Shown: piece by piece, positions 46,186 through 57,524 of the stretch
Layout of the letters: each line of letters begins with the position of its first letter
Position numbering within the stretch: position 1 is the first letter of the stretch
DNA from: Salvator merianae
Lineage: Eukaryota; Chordata; Lepidosauria; Squamata; Teiidae
NCBI GenBank assembly: GCA_003586115.2
Contig: QVOM02000029.1
Location: 23,922,829 to 23,986,828, forward strand
Direction: 5' to 3'
Length of the DNA stretch: 64,000 nucleotides
Position numbers and translations under genes: made by a program
Notes under the pieces: generated by a model
Databases searched by the model: none
Told to the model about the DNA's origin: nothing
Seen by the model: only the letters and a program-made list of their open reading frames with translations

Positions 46186-47335
46186 CAGTGGCGTAGCGAG
46201 CCGCTTTGCCACCCGGGGCTACTAGCCGTTTTGACGCCCGGGGCTAGGCGCGGGGCCAGCGACTGCGCATGCGTGTGGGCGGGGCCAGCGAGCGCGCATG
46301 CCCAGCTCCTCGCCCCAGCCCGCGCCCCTCGCCCCGGCGGCGGCCTCGCTCCTCGCCCCGGCCCGCCCGGCTTCGGCCTCGCTCCTCGCCCCGGCCCGCC
46401 CGGCGGGAGTCGCGCTCCTCGCCCCGGCCCGCCCGGCGGCGGCCTCGCTCCTCGCCCCGGCCCGCCCGGCGGCGGCCTCGCTCCTCGCCCCGGCCCGCCC
46501 GGCGGCGGCCTCGCTCCTCGCCCCAGCCGGCCCGCCCGGCGGNNNNNNNNNNNNNNNNNNNNNNNNNNNNNNNNNNNNNNNNNNNNNNNNNNNNNNNNNN
46601 NNNNNNNNNNNNNNNNNNNNNNNNNNNNNNNNNNNNNNNNNNNNNNNNNNNNNNNNNNNNNNNNNNNNNNNNNNNNNNNNNNNNNNNNNNNNNNNNNNNN
46701 NNNNNNNNNNNNNNNNNNNNNNNNNNNNNNNNNNNNNNNNNNNNNNNNNNNNNNNNNNNNNNNNNNNNNNNNNNNNNNNNNNNNNNNNNNNNNNNNNNNN
46801 NNNNNNNNNNNNNNNNNNNNNNNNNNNNNNNNNNNNNNNNNNNNNNNNNNNNNNNNNNNNNNNNNNNNNNNNNNNNNNNNNNNNNNNNNNNNNNNNNNNN
46901 NNNNNNNNNNNNNNNNNNNNNNGCGCTCCTCGCCCCGGCCCGCCCGGCGGGAGTCGCGCTCGTCGCCCCGGCCCGCCCGGCGGGAGTCGCGCTCGTCGCC
47001 CCGGCCCGCCCGGCGGGAGTCGCGCTCGTCGCCCCGGCCCGCCCGGGGGCGGCCTCGCTCCTCGCCTCGGCCCGCCCAGCGGCGGCCTCGATGATCCTAC
47101 CTGCACGCACGCGCGCTCGCTGGCTCCGCCCACACGCACGCTGGCAGGCCCGGCGACGAAGAGACGAGCACGTCCACCGGCGCGCGGGCCAGGGCGACAA
47201 GCCGACGACCGCGGCTGCCACCCGGCGGGCCGCCGACAACCGCGGCCACCCGGGGCGATGAGCGCTCGCCCGCCCCGGACAACGCGCCACCCGGGGCGCT
47301 CCGCCCCCCCCCGCACCACCCTCGCTACGCCAGTG
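46186..47335. mobile_element. CpG-rich hAT-type element with internal minisatellite
   Basis: The ends read CAGTGGCGTAGCGAG and, at the right, CTCGCTACGCCAGTG (one mismatch to a perfect inverted repeat). CATACATG flanks exactly (46178-46185 and 47336-47343), an 8-bp duplication typical of hAT. Inner arms are also inverted (GGGCGGGGCCAGCGAGCGCG on the left, its near complement on the right). The centre is a 33-bp tandem unit interrupted by 380 unknown bases. The unit length is a multiple of three, so several frames stay open, but they cross the gap and are not genes. Confidence 0.88.
46319..47090. repeat. 33-bp GC-rich minisatellite with assembly gap
   Basis: Units contain GCTCCTCGCCCCGGCCCGCC and a variable GGCGGCGGCCTC or GGCGGGAGTCGC part. 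About six to seven units are visible left of the gap (46543-46922, all N) and five on the right. True copy number is unknown, since the gap size is likely nominal. Confidence 0.9.
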
Positions 47336-47445
47336 CATACATGTTTGTCTATAAGAAAGCTTGAATGAAGTTGAAAGCATCCATACATGAACAGACAAGG
47401 CAACAGAAAATTGACACAGAACACTTTATATATTCTGCTTCCCAT

Positions 47446-47715
47446 TAGAGATGCACATAAACTGAAATTTAGTGGATAAGTTCAAATCCAGCCAACCACC
47501 CTTGGTTTGGATTCCATTCGAACCTCTTTTTTTTTTTAACAACAGGATGGTTCAGTTTGCACGCAAACCAAGAAATCCATAGTGAACCACCTTTGGTTCA
47601 CTATGGTTCCTTACGACATCCCTTGGTTTAGGTCTCATTCAAACTAGGTTTTCCAAACATAGTTTGGTTTACATGAGAACCATGTGAACCATGTTCACTG
47701 CAAACTGCAAACTCA
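47446..47715. mobile_element. hAT-type non-autonomous element, copy 5, right end lost
   Basis: The left end TAGAGATGCACATAAACTG and the interior (TTTGGATTCCATTCGAACC, then GGTTCACTATGGTTC foldbacks) match the TAGRGATGTGCA group. No matching right terminus or duplication was seen, so the right limit is approximate. Confidence 0.55.
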
Positions 47716-50700
47716 CAGACTTCACATGACTTAAAGCATTTGGACAGATGGTCACAAAGGGCTTATACACACACACACATTGCTGTCCACAAAGTGTTTA
47801 GTGAAGAACACAATACCTCAATTCACATAGGTGTTTTCTAGCATGCTGAGGCAACTCTGCGTAGCCCTTCCAATTATCATGCTGCCTACCCAACCCTCTA
47901 TCCTCCACAAGCTGATTTCTAGTTCCACTTCAATCACTTTATTTATTTATTTAAAAAATGTTTCTGTGCACTTGCTCAGAAAAGTAGTTATGTTTCAGCA
48001 CACCTGTGTGGAAAGCTCCACAAGAACAAAATAAAGGCAAAATTTGCACGGATGCCGCCAATAGCACTCTAATTAGGGTGTCATTGGGAATTGCCATAAG
48101 GTAGAGTGCTATCACCGTACTGTTCTCCTTATGGCAGCATATTGCCAGCCCACCTGCTGCTTGCTTCCCACTGCAGTCCTCAGTTGCTAGCTGGGGTTGT
48201 TCAAACAAGTTTGAAAAGACATGGCTGACACCAATTATACTGATAGCAGGCAGAGTAGAACCATTCAAGGGTAGCAGAGTGGTGGCAAAGTGACCACCAA
48301 AAGTGCTTACCATTTACTGTGTTTTAGAGAGTGCTTACGGCAGTATAGTAGCTAGCTGCATGCAGGTCTATGTGGATCTGTACCCTGGCAATATATTAAC
48401 TCAGGTACAGGGCTGAGCAGATTCGCCATCTTCCTTGATGATTTACAGTGCACCATGCAATTCCTACCAAAGCTCATGGAATCATCTGGACTAAAATCTA
48501 CATGTCAAAAAGCAGCATGTTCAGAACTTCAGCAGTTTGTTCTAGCTAGACATTGCTGTACTTACGCACTTATGCAAATATCTAAAAAGTGTCAGGGGAG
48601 CTTACTGTTGTCATCTGTATGCACGCTCTGTGCCTGGCACTCATATGTGTGCATTTTGCTTATGGTTGTCCTGCTGATAGCACTGAGTGAATTCCTCTCT
48701 CCTCTTTTTTTTTAAATGTTTTATTTTTTGGGACACTGTCAGGGATAATTGTATTTACAGTCCCAAGAAAAGAAAGCATGTCTGATTCCTCCTGCCTTGC
48801 ATATTATGCACCTGGTTTTTGGTGCAGGAATCTATATGGATGGTACTCAGTTCTCTTTTATACACAACTTAGGAGCTTCAGTGGTGTACTTTCTCACAGC
48901 AGGATACATGCATGCTTCCTTTCCCTTTCCCATCTCACTTTTTGAATATTACAATTCCTCTACAATTGACTCCTGAGCTACTTTAGCTTAGCTCTTTAGC
49001 TCTTTTCTTGTTCAGGATTCAGTATTTACCTATGTTGTGTTCACCTCAATCCCTGTGTCCACATTTGCAAGATTTTTAAAGCCTTTCAAGTATTGAATTT
49101 GTTTCAGTTTAACAGCACTGAGCTGACAAGTGGAAGACAAGGAAAGGTTCAGGGAAGGGAAGGGAAGCTAACAATGAATGAAATAATATTATTGAAAAAA
49201 GAGAAAACAGATGTATGAACAAACATCTACTGGTGGCAAATTTAAATGCAAAATGAGGAGTCATCTTTGACTGCAGGGAATTAGTAAAGTATGCTACGAA
49301 TGATTTGCTACAAGGTGACTGAGGGGTTAAACAGCAAGAGGCATATCCCCACGGAAATGAACAGGCTGCCTTTCACAGAATGTCAAATGTATGCTTGCAG
49401 AGGGGCTAAGATAGGCTGTTTTAAGCTTCTGATTCCTGAGCACTTTAAAATTTGGATAGGAAATGTCTTAGCTTCTAAGAAATTGTCTTTTTCCTCTGTG
49501 AAATTGGTTCTTTTCTCCTGTTAATCCCCCATAGATTTTCCATTTTCTTTTATTAATTCTGTGCACTTTTGAAAAAAAAAAAAAAGGTAAACCAAAAAAC
49601 ATTTCTTCTCTGCCGTGGCCCTTTATTTGGCAGGCACCCTTCCACATTCACAGCATAGTGGGTGCATTGGATGAGTGCAGGATCAGCCCAACCCAACACT
49701 CATCCAGTAGGCATTCCTACACAAGTCCTTGTAAGAATGCTCCAAAGACAGAGTGGGAGAAAACACTGTAACAGAGTTTGCTCTTGCCCTTCTGGAGCCA
49801 TTACCACCACTACTCTTGTTCAGGCAGACTTACCTCAATCCACACTACTTGAAGCAACATACCTGGCCTTGTTTGTTTGAACACATGAAATGGTGCACTT
49901 CTGAGGCATCTTCTGTATTCGAAGAACCTCCCTGCCAGAAGCATCACAGCTGGGGGAAAGTGTTCTTGGGCTGCAATGGTTGCGTGGCAAGGGCAGTGGC
50001 ATGCTAGCACTCTCCATAGTACACTGCATGACAGTATCTTTGGATCTTGCCAAATTTTCATGTGACCTTCATGAACTATAGCCAGCTCCAGTCCACAGCA
50101 AAATATGAGTGTAGTCACTGCTAAAGTCTGAAGATCAAAGATACAAAGCTTAAATATCTCCAAAAATTTTATAGTATAAAAATTTGAATTGATATATTTT
50201 GAATAGATATCCATCACTAGTACACACACCTATTATATTTAAGAGATGAGTAAATGCATATAAGGCGTTAATAGTCAAACTGCACACATTTGGATCATGC
50301 ATCAGCTGATTAAAATGCATTCATTCATGTACTTCTAAGAAACCAGAAAACAAACATTTCTGCTTAGAGACATCTGTTCAGAATTGTACTCATTCATTCA
50401 TTCATTTATTTTCCAAAATCAAGTAGCAATCAAATTTCTTACCCTTGACTAAAAATATAAAATTGAACTTGACTTCTTTTCTTTTTGCAACTGCTTTTTC
50501 TATTCTATTCTTGCAATATGCTCTGCATTTTACTTTGGTTCACTTTGACCATAACAAGCCCCTTGAAAGCCCCTCTTTGGCTAAACAAACAGGATCCTAT
50601 CTCCCAAATGGTTGGGCATTATTTTGTTGTTCATCTTTCCTTAAGCTGAGCCATTGCAAATAAAAATGTGACTCTTTTCTAATTCATACAGAAGCAATAA

Positions 50701-51509
50701 GGTTCGTGTAGCTGCATATTGAAATGAGGAACTGAGGATCTGCTACAAGTACGGTTTTACTTCTCTTCTGTTTTGCCACTGTATTGCTATCTATTCATTC
50801 CAAACTTCAGAATTTATCTATGTGTTATTGTTTTCAAAGGCCAAATATGCATTTTGATTTTTCAAGCACTTGCTGCTATGCTGTGTTTTGGCAGTATACA
50901 AAGAAAGCAGCACAGCGCCTGTGCACCGTCCAAGCTTATTACAAAATCTACAAGCAAAAACACAACAAACTCTGCACCTGGAACCCATCTCCCTGTAAAC
51001 ATTTTAGCTAACAAAAATCATGATGTCCAAAGCAATATGGTCATGAAACTTCTGTATCACACATAAGCTTGCAATCACAATCTCCATCTTGCAGTGTCAA
51101 AGTAATTGAATTTGAATGTCAAATTCAGACATACTGGCTTTCATTTATTGATGCAACAAAAAGCATATTCATTTAGCTGCCTGAAAACAAGACTGAATCA
51201 GATAGAGCGAAACACCACTCTAGATTATTATTTGGCTTTTGTTGCTTTTCTTCTTTTCTTCTTTTCTAATCTCTTTCTTTTATACAGACTGCTGCCTCAG
51301 GTTTTTTTTTTTTTTTTTTAATATGTTAAGTCTACTGCTTATAAAGTTATGATTTTACTTCATTTGATTATTTAAGTATTCATATAACTATATAACCATA
51401 GATTTAATCCTTACAGCATCTCCTCAAAAGAAATTGCAATTCTATTTAGTCTTCTGGGTATAGATTGGGGAACAGACCTGAATAATGTTGTCAGAAAAAC
51501 TTGTTAATC
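47716..51509. other. Unannotated stretch, probable transposon scraps
   Basis: Foldback-like text occurs at 48035-48330 (TTGCCATAAGGTAG against CTCCTTATGGCAG) and at 49612-50040 (GGATGAGTGCAGGATCAGCC, recalling the 13314 element). There are A and T runs near 49570 and 51305. No exon or RNA gene was recognised. Confidence 0.35.
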
Positions 51510-51980
51510 TTAGGCAGGGTACAGACAGCACCTTTATGGTACATTGAATGCCCCATTAGGGAGAAGTGTCTGCAGGACACTGCCCCCTCACTGTGCATTT
51601 GATGGGTAGGAAGGGTACAGCATCTATATGGACACCATGCTCTTTCCCCACCATGCTTCACCCTACACTCCCTCTGTGGCACTACCACTTGAACAGAATT
51701 CCAGGTCCCCTTGGTGTCATTCCTTGTATTCTTTTGGGTATTCCCTTGCTTTTGATAACAGGGGGAAAGCTTCCCCTGTCTCTCATGATTAAAGTTGGGA
51801 ACACCCTGACTGTGATCATAATGGCAGATGGGAGGGTTTGATTTTAACAGCCAGGGAAATGGTGTCATAAAGGTAACACACCATCTAATTAAGAATAGCA
51901 GTTCTTACATTGCACTGTTTTACCATGGAAGGAGGTCTCTTAAATCTCTCTGTCCCCTCATTGTGTGGATCCAGCCTTAG
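51510..51980. mobile_element. Possible TIR element
   Basis: The left edge CTTAGGCAGGGTACAGACAG and the reversed right edge CTAAGGCTGGATCCACACAA are imperfect inverted repeats about 470 bp apart. The interior shows CCCCATTAGGGAG-type foldbacks. No target duplication was found, so this stays tentative. Confidence 0.35.
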
Positions 51981-52271
51981 AAAATTAAACAATTGGGATG
52001 TGTCAGCAAGATATGCGCTGGACAACAAAAGGTTCGGAAATAAGATCAGGATATATTTAGCACACTCCCTAGGCTCTTAGGATATTCCTTTTCATTGTGT
52101 AAAATATGCCATTTTGGGCAGAAGATATTCCCTCAAATGTCCATAAGTCATGCCATTCAAGTGTGAGGACCTCATTGACTTCCAATTGAGACCTTTGTGC
52201 AGTAGTTTTGGGTGGAGACAGCTTGCCAGATGTTCACCTAGCCTGTTGCTATTTACCTTGAAAACCACAGT
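51981..52271. other. Unannotated short stretch
   Basis: No element end, exon or RNA gene recognised. Confidence 0.35.
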
Positions 52272-52274
52272 TAT

Positions 52275-52753
52275 GGTCATTTGCACTTTGTGGTAGAGTA
52301 AGTCATGCTGCTCAATTGATTGCTCCATCGACACCTGACAGCTATAGCAACTTACCAGAAGTGGCCAAAGCCCTCCCAGGAGTGATCCAGCTGTGGACTG
52401 CTAAAAAGCAGTCCACATGCTTACTAGGAATGGCTGGATTGCTCCTGGATGAGTGCTTCTGCACTGTCTTCCAGGTGCAGCATGGCAAGTGGGCATGGCT
52501 GTGTGACTGTGGCTGTGCAGTTGTGTGTGGGGTCTGGATCGCCATGGCCATGGCCATTCTCTCACCGGATGTTGGTGTGGCCATTTCTTCAGTTATCTGA
52601 GAAGCCTTGGGCTGGCCATTTCCACTTCAAGCACTGCTGCACAAGTAGAGGGATAGTTTAGTACTTGAAGTGTGAATGGCCACCATCACACTTGATCTTC
52701 ACTGGCCTGGTACATTATTATACCATATCAGGCTGGCACATATGAGCAGGCCC
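52275..52753. mobile_element. Non-autonomous DNA transposon, TAT duplication
   Basis: The left end is GGTCATTTGCACTTTGTGG and the right end ACATATGAGCAGGCCC. TAT flanks both (52272-52274 and 52754-52756). The middle has a GTCTGGATCGCCATGGCCAT stretch that recalls the elements at 10507 and 21707. First of four elements packed between 52275 and 54240. Confidence 0.78.
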
Positions 52754-52785
52754 TATGTATCAGTGATCTAGTATGGAGACAGTTT

Positions 52786-53270
52786 GGGGGGCTTTTTAGC
52801 ACTTCTTGCCCAGTGAGCATCCTCACACTAACTAGAAAAGTGTGTCCACACCGTGCAGTGACCCACACAACAGGGAGCAGCCTATAGCTGCTCCTGATCA
52901 CACCTAGCTGTGGAGCCTTAAATTATGCTCCACAGCTTGACTGGGAGCAGCTAGCCTGCTCCTGGTCAAGTGCATTCACACCTGCTTCTGGGTGCAAATG
53001 CAAGGCCATGTGGCTTGGTGTGACTGTGCTTACATGATCATGCAATCGTACCTGCGTGTGCCTGCACCATCTGCAACACTGTTGGACACCATGGCAGTGA
53101 CTGGGCACTTCCCAGCTGCTGTTATGACAAAGATCAGGAGCAAGATACCAGCATTTGCAGTGCAAATGCTGGTATCCTGCTGGTATTCCTATCTATCCAC
53201 ACTGTGGGGTCCATTCCACCATAGAACAGGATAGTTATGCAGTTCTAAGGTGGAAAGTGTGAAAATGCCC
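52786..53270. mobile_element. Non-autonomous DNA transposon, TTT duplication
   Basis: The left end is GGGGGGCTTTTTAGCACTT and the right end GAAAGTGTGAAAATGCCC. TTT lies at 52783-52785 and 53271-53273. Just inside the right end, ACAGGATAGTTATGCAG and TTCTAAGGTGG form the subterminal motif shared with the elements at 594 and 61311. GCATTTGCAGTGCAAATGC at about 53151 is a strong internal palindrome. Confidence 0.7.
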
Positions 53271-53281
53271 TTTGATACAAG

Positions 53282-53461
53282 GGTCCTTTCTGCACTTGGC
53301 TTTATTCTGGACTATATCCCAGAATAGGGACCTGCTATCCACACGCTAGTGCAGATTATAGCAGACTCCAGGTGGGGCCTGCCATAGTTCATAGTAGCAT
53401 GCAGATGGCAGATCCCTATTCCAAGATATAATCTGAAATAAGGCCAAGTGCAGAAAGGGCC
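53282..53461. mobile_element. 180-bp foldback MITE, copy 3
   Basis: The ends are GGTCCTTTCTGCACTTGGC and GCCAAGTGCAGAAAGGGCC, 180 bp apart like copies 1 and 4. Flanking AAG and AGG differ at one base. The arms (GGACTATATCCCAGAATAGG against TATTCCAAGATATAATC) are foldback. It lies only 11 bp from the preceding element. Confidence 0.85.
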
Positions 53462-53555
53462 AGGAAGTCTAAGTGTTTCATGTCTCAAATTCCACCTCCT
53501 GAAATCTTGTCCTGAAGTTCCCCTAGATCCTTATCAATTATAACCTAGACTTCTT

Positions 53556-54240
53556 GGGCCTTTTCGCACTTGACAGTAGTGAGCGTCAGGAATGCCCACT
53601 AGTGAAGTGCTTTCGCACACGTGGACGCTCATAGCGACCGGCAGCGGACTTGATCCGCTGCTAATCGCTACTAGCGCCAGACAGGAAAGTAGCTGTCTGA
53701 ATCCTCACCTGAAGCTCAAAGTGAGCTTCAGGTGAGGATTCATTCGCACCTACCTTTCTTGTCCATGGCGGCGGCCATCTTCTGGGCGATCAGCCCGCCC
53801 AGCATGCATACAGAATGGGCCTGTATGAGGCCCCAATGGACCCCATGCCACCGCGATCAGGCCAGGGACGCTGGACGAGGCGGCGCTGCGCCCCGTCCGG
53901 TGTTCTGGTGCCCGATCACAGGCACGAATGTCAGTTGCCGTGGCAGCGGCCTGCAAAACGTCAGGCTACTAGCAAGGCGACCGGGAAGCCCGCGCAGCGC
54001 ACCGTGATGATGTCATCACCACGTGGGCCTCCCGGTCACCATGGAAGCAGCCTGACGCTTGCTGGCCGCTGCGCGGCGAGCATCAGGCCGGATGATGGCG
54101 TTCGCACTGGTGAACGCCATTATCCAGCTTGGGGTCTGCTTTCAGGCCCCATCGTGCAGACGGTGTCTGCACGATGGGGTCTGTTCCACGCTAGAATGTG
54201 CTAATTAGCACATTCTAGCGTGGACAGCGCGAACAGGCCC
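53556..54240. mobile_element. CpG-rich DNA transposon, CTT duplication
   Basis: The ends are GGGCCTTTTCGCACTTGAC and GACAGCGCGAACAGGCCC, with CTT at 53553-53555 and 54241-54243. It is dense in CpG, unlike the decayed relative at 24186, pointing to recent insertion. Foldbacks are nested inside: CTGAAGCTCAAAGTGAGCTTCAG near 53710, and ACGATGGGGTCTG and GTGCTAATTAGCAC near the right end. A 129-codon plus-strand frame (53815-54204) is not protein-like. Longest bounded member of the group here. Confidence 0.88.
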
Positions 54241-54243
54241 CTT

Positions 54244-55237
54244 GTCTCCTGGATCCTTGACTTTCTGTCTTATCTTTTCTTGCCTAGAAAACCTTTCTGT
54301 GATGCCCAGCTCTTCTACCCTGCACTTTTAGAAATGAGTTGCCTTGTTTGATTCTCTGATTTTGACTTCTGGATCATTTGCTGGACAGTATTGAAGGCAG
54401 CAGGAGCCAAATCAGACAGGAGGAGAGCAATGCTAAGCGACTCAGGAGGCAAAGGAAAAAGTATTGAGCAGCAGAGAAGCAGATGCTGTGTGGCAAGAGG
54501 ACCAGTTACATCTTGAATTTAAAACACTGACCTACTACAGTGACATTTAAAGGGAGTGTTATACCACTATTTTGAGAACAGAAAGTGTCATGAGCTACAG
54601 TAAAGGTTAAGAACCGCTGGCTTAGTATATCTACAAGAGAGCCTGAAGAGTTACAGGGAGAGATAAGAAGCAGCAAAAAACAAAGTGAGGAAAAATATTT
54701 TCAAAATTCTGAAAGCAGCTTTCAGAAGAAGCTGAAAGATGGTGGATGAAAGCTTTGAGCAACAAGCACAACACACAACTAAATGTCAGCTTTCTGTGCC
54801 AAGCAAGAAGAGACAAGGAAAGATATTTCAATCAGAATTTCAACAAAGAGGTTATATTTTTAAAAAATGCAAAGCTGAAGCATTTTAAAGAAAGTTTTTT
54901 TCTAAGATAGGAGTGCTCAAGAATGATCATGGAAGTGATCTGAAAGAGGCAAATGAGGTCAAAGATGGATGGAAGTATCAAATGGAAAAAACCTCAAAGA
55001 TCACAGAATAACAGAAAAAAACTCCAGAATATCCAAATATAGCAGAATAAGTAAGCAAAGTCTAGATGGACCCCTACTCTTCAGAAGGATCAAGTTTGAA
55101 GCTTGAGTATGTTATTTCATTCTCATCTTCAGTATCATGATAAAAGATGCTTATGTTGAGCTCAGATCCATGCCTTTGTGATCTCATGATCAGCGTAATG
55201 CAAAGCTTTCTATGTGAGGTTGCCTTATAAGATGGTA
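54244..55237. other. Unannotated stretch
   Basis: Purine-rich, AT-leaning sequence with no recognised exon, RNA gene or element end. Confidence 0.4.
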
Positions 55238-55800
55238 TGGAAGCTGAAACTAGTTCTAAATGTTGCCGGTATCACTCCAGCTCTTAAAAATCTACAACAG
55301 CTTAAGATGGCTTCCCAGTTGAGTTCAAAGACATTTAAAGCCCTAAGTGACTTGTATCCCAAATATCTGATGGATTACCTTCTCCTGTACAGTCCAGCCT
55401 GTCACTTAAGATCTTCTGGTGAAACTCCCTTAATGGTCCCATTGCCTCATGAAATTCACGGAGCTACCACTACAGAAACAGGTTTTTCAGTGGTGACTCC
55501 AAGTTTTGGAACAACCTACCCCCAGAGTTAGGCAAGGGACATCCCATAGATGTTTCCCAGTGACTCCTTAAAACAAATAAAAAACCTGTATAATTTGGCC
55601 TTTGCTGTTTAGTATATTTTTCCCTTGACTTCTCTTTTGATACATTCCTGTACCTGTACTTATTTTTGTTTAATCTGTTATTTTTTTAATGGGTATTTAA
55701 TATATTTTATGATTTTGATTTGTTTATTCTCCTTTTGTTTCTTCTTCTTCACAGCCCTGAGACTGAGGCTGCATAGGAATTTTAAAATATATGCATTTTT
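55238..55800 (+). mobile_element. L2-type LINE C-terminal fragment and 3' end
   Basis: The plus frame carries KLVLNVAGITPALKNLQQLK and SKTFKALSDLYPKYLMDYLL, decayed forms of the L2 C-terminus (LITPVLKxLHWLPV, then FKALxxLxPxYL). The sequence afterwards (TCACAGCCCTGAGACTGAGG) is L2 3' UTR-like. Stops and substitutions are frequent. Confidence 0.6.
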
Positions 55801-56385
55801 CAAACAAATGTACAAAATGCCAATATAATCATTCATCTCCTAAAAACCTTATCTTTTCCTGTAGTAAAGCTAACATTTCCATTCATTCAGTTTTCCTCCT
55901 CCAACAATAAACACATGGTCAAGAAAGATGGTGCTTATTTGCATATATGGCAAGCACGTGAGGTAACTTGAGGGTTAGAAGAAAAAATATTTCATTACTT
56001 CAAGATAAAGTAGTGATGGGGCGGGGGGAAGACTTCATTTTTTCTCTGTTGCATAAAATCCTTCCCACTCCAAGTTCTCTGTTATATTTTTTCCTGCTTT
56101 ATCAGTATCTTAGGCTACATCTATGGCCAAGTAAGACAATTGTTTTTACCACACACAATTGTTTTCATTATGTCCTGGAAATTCAGAACTGCCCTGCAAA
56201 AAGAGTAAGATGAAAAACTCTGGGAATGCATTTACAGCATGGAGCAGAATGGGTACAGTTTCTACTGTAGCTGGGCATCTCTTTCCAAGAGTGAACATTT
56301 CTGTTTTAGTAGGCATGGCGGAGGGGCAGGAGGAAACCACTGAGGCTGTGAGAAATTGAGGTAAACACAAATATTTGAAAATGTA
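55801..56385. other. Unannotated stretch
   Basis: AT-rich; no element end, exon or RNA gene recognised. Confidence 0.4.
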
Positions 56386-56865
56386 GGGCTTTTTTGCACT
56401 TATGAAAGAACGGAATAATTAGGAGGCTTCAGACCAGTCACAATGGAGTCTGGTAGCTGCCTTTGGCACTCATCAGCAAAGCTGACCAGCAGAGGGAGCA
56501 GTGTGAATGGGAATGCACTAGGCAGGAAGCAATGTCAGCAATCATAGAGCCACAAATGCAAAGAAAGAGCTACAGATTTGAACCATAGAGCTAATAATCC
56601 AAAGAGAGAGGGCTGTTTCCAAAGCTGGCCCCTCCCTGCCACCATTTCAAACCTGGAAGCAGTGTGAACGGAGCTCACCTGATCTGCACCTGATCACACA
56701 AGTCAGATTTAGGACTAAAATTTAATGCACCAGCCTTACACAGCTTCAGATGAGCATCAGGTGGGCTTGGGTGAATTTCAGGGCAGGTGATTCCATCTGA
56801 AAGTGCAAAAGCACCTGACTAGTGAGTGGACAGGAACGTTACTCTCACAAAGTGCAAACAGGCCC
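56386..56865 (-). mobile_element. Non-autonomous DNA transposon, reverse copy of the 18980 family
   Basis: The left end is GGGCTTTTTTGCACTTATG and the right end CTCACAAAGTGCAAACAGGCCC-like. GTA and CTA flank it (one difference). The interior is the inverted order of 18980-19454 and also matches the CpG-rich 57525 element in its left half (GACCAGCAGAGGGAGCAGTG). A hAT element follows after three bases. Confidence 0.75.
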
Positions 56866-56876
56866 CTAGTTTCTAA

Positions 56877-57191
56877 TAGACATACAAACTGGGTTTGAAT
56901 TCAGGCCATTTGAATCAAACTATCTGGTTTGAACTGAATCAGCCCCTGTTTGAAAGGGGCTGGTTTGATTCTAACTGAATCAGGGTTGCTCAGTCAAACA
57001 GAACAGTTCCAATTTGCCCTTTAAATAGGCTTTTTTTTTTTAGTGTATTTCCAATGAGTTTTTATTTTAACCTCAAACTGTTTGCGAACTGTTCATGAAC
57101 TGTTTCACCCTGGTTTTAGATCAAACTGAACTCAGGGAGATTCAGTTCAATCTGAAACAAAGCTTAGGCCCTGAGTTTGTGCACATCTCTA
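56877..57191. mobile_element. hAT-type non-autonomous element, copy 6
   Basis: The ends read TAGACATACAAACTGGG and GTTTGTGCACATCTCTA. GTTTCTAA (56869-56876) and TTTTCTAA (57192-57199) form an 8-bp duplication with one difference. The interior holds GGTTTGAACTGAATC and its complements. Adjacent to the 56386 element. Confidence 0.82.
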
Positions 57192-57524
57192 TTTTCTAAA
57201 AATGAAAGAAAAGAAAACAAACTTGGAGAAAATGTGACCTTTTAAATATGTGGTTTTTGAAAAACAAAATGGGGAACGGATGGTGGTATCTGAATAATTG
57301 TGTTGAGGTGACAAATCCATCATTGTTAAAACCAAAGAAACAGATCTGGAAGGAAGGAAGGAAGGAAGTTGCGGTAAATGTAAGAAACCTGCATTTGGAG
57401 AAGATAGGGTAGTATTACTTGTGTAATTTTGTTTAAGGAAGGACTTTGTGGATAGCCATTGTTGTAGTGCTAATAGATATGTCTGAAGGAGGGGGGAAAG
57501 TAATGAGTCACATAGGGACACTCT

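Noticed and set aside
46159..47445. Several 300-400 residue open frames on both strands
   Set aside because: They come from a 33-bp tandem repeat whose length is a multiple of three and they run through 380 unknown bases, all inside a hAT-type element.
53815..54204. 129-codon plus-strand open frame
   Set aside because: Lies entirely within the GC-rich transposon at 53556-54240 and shows no protein-like features or transposase motifs.
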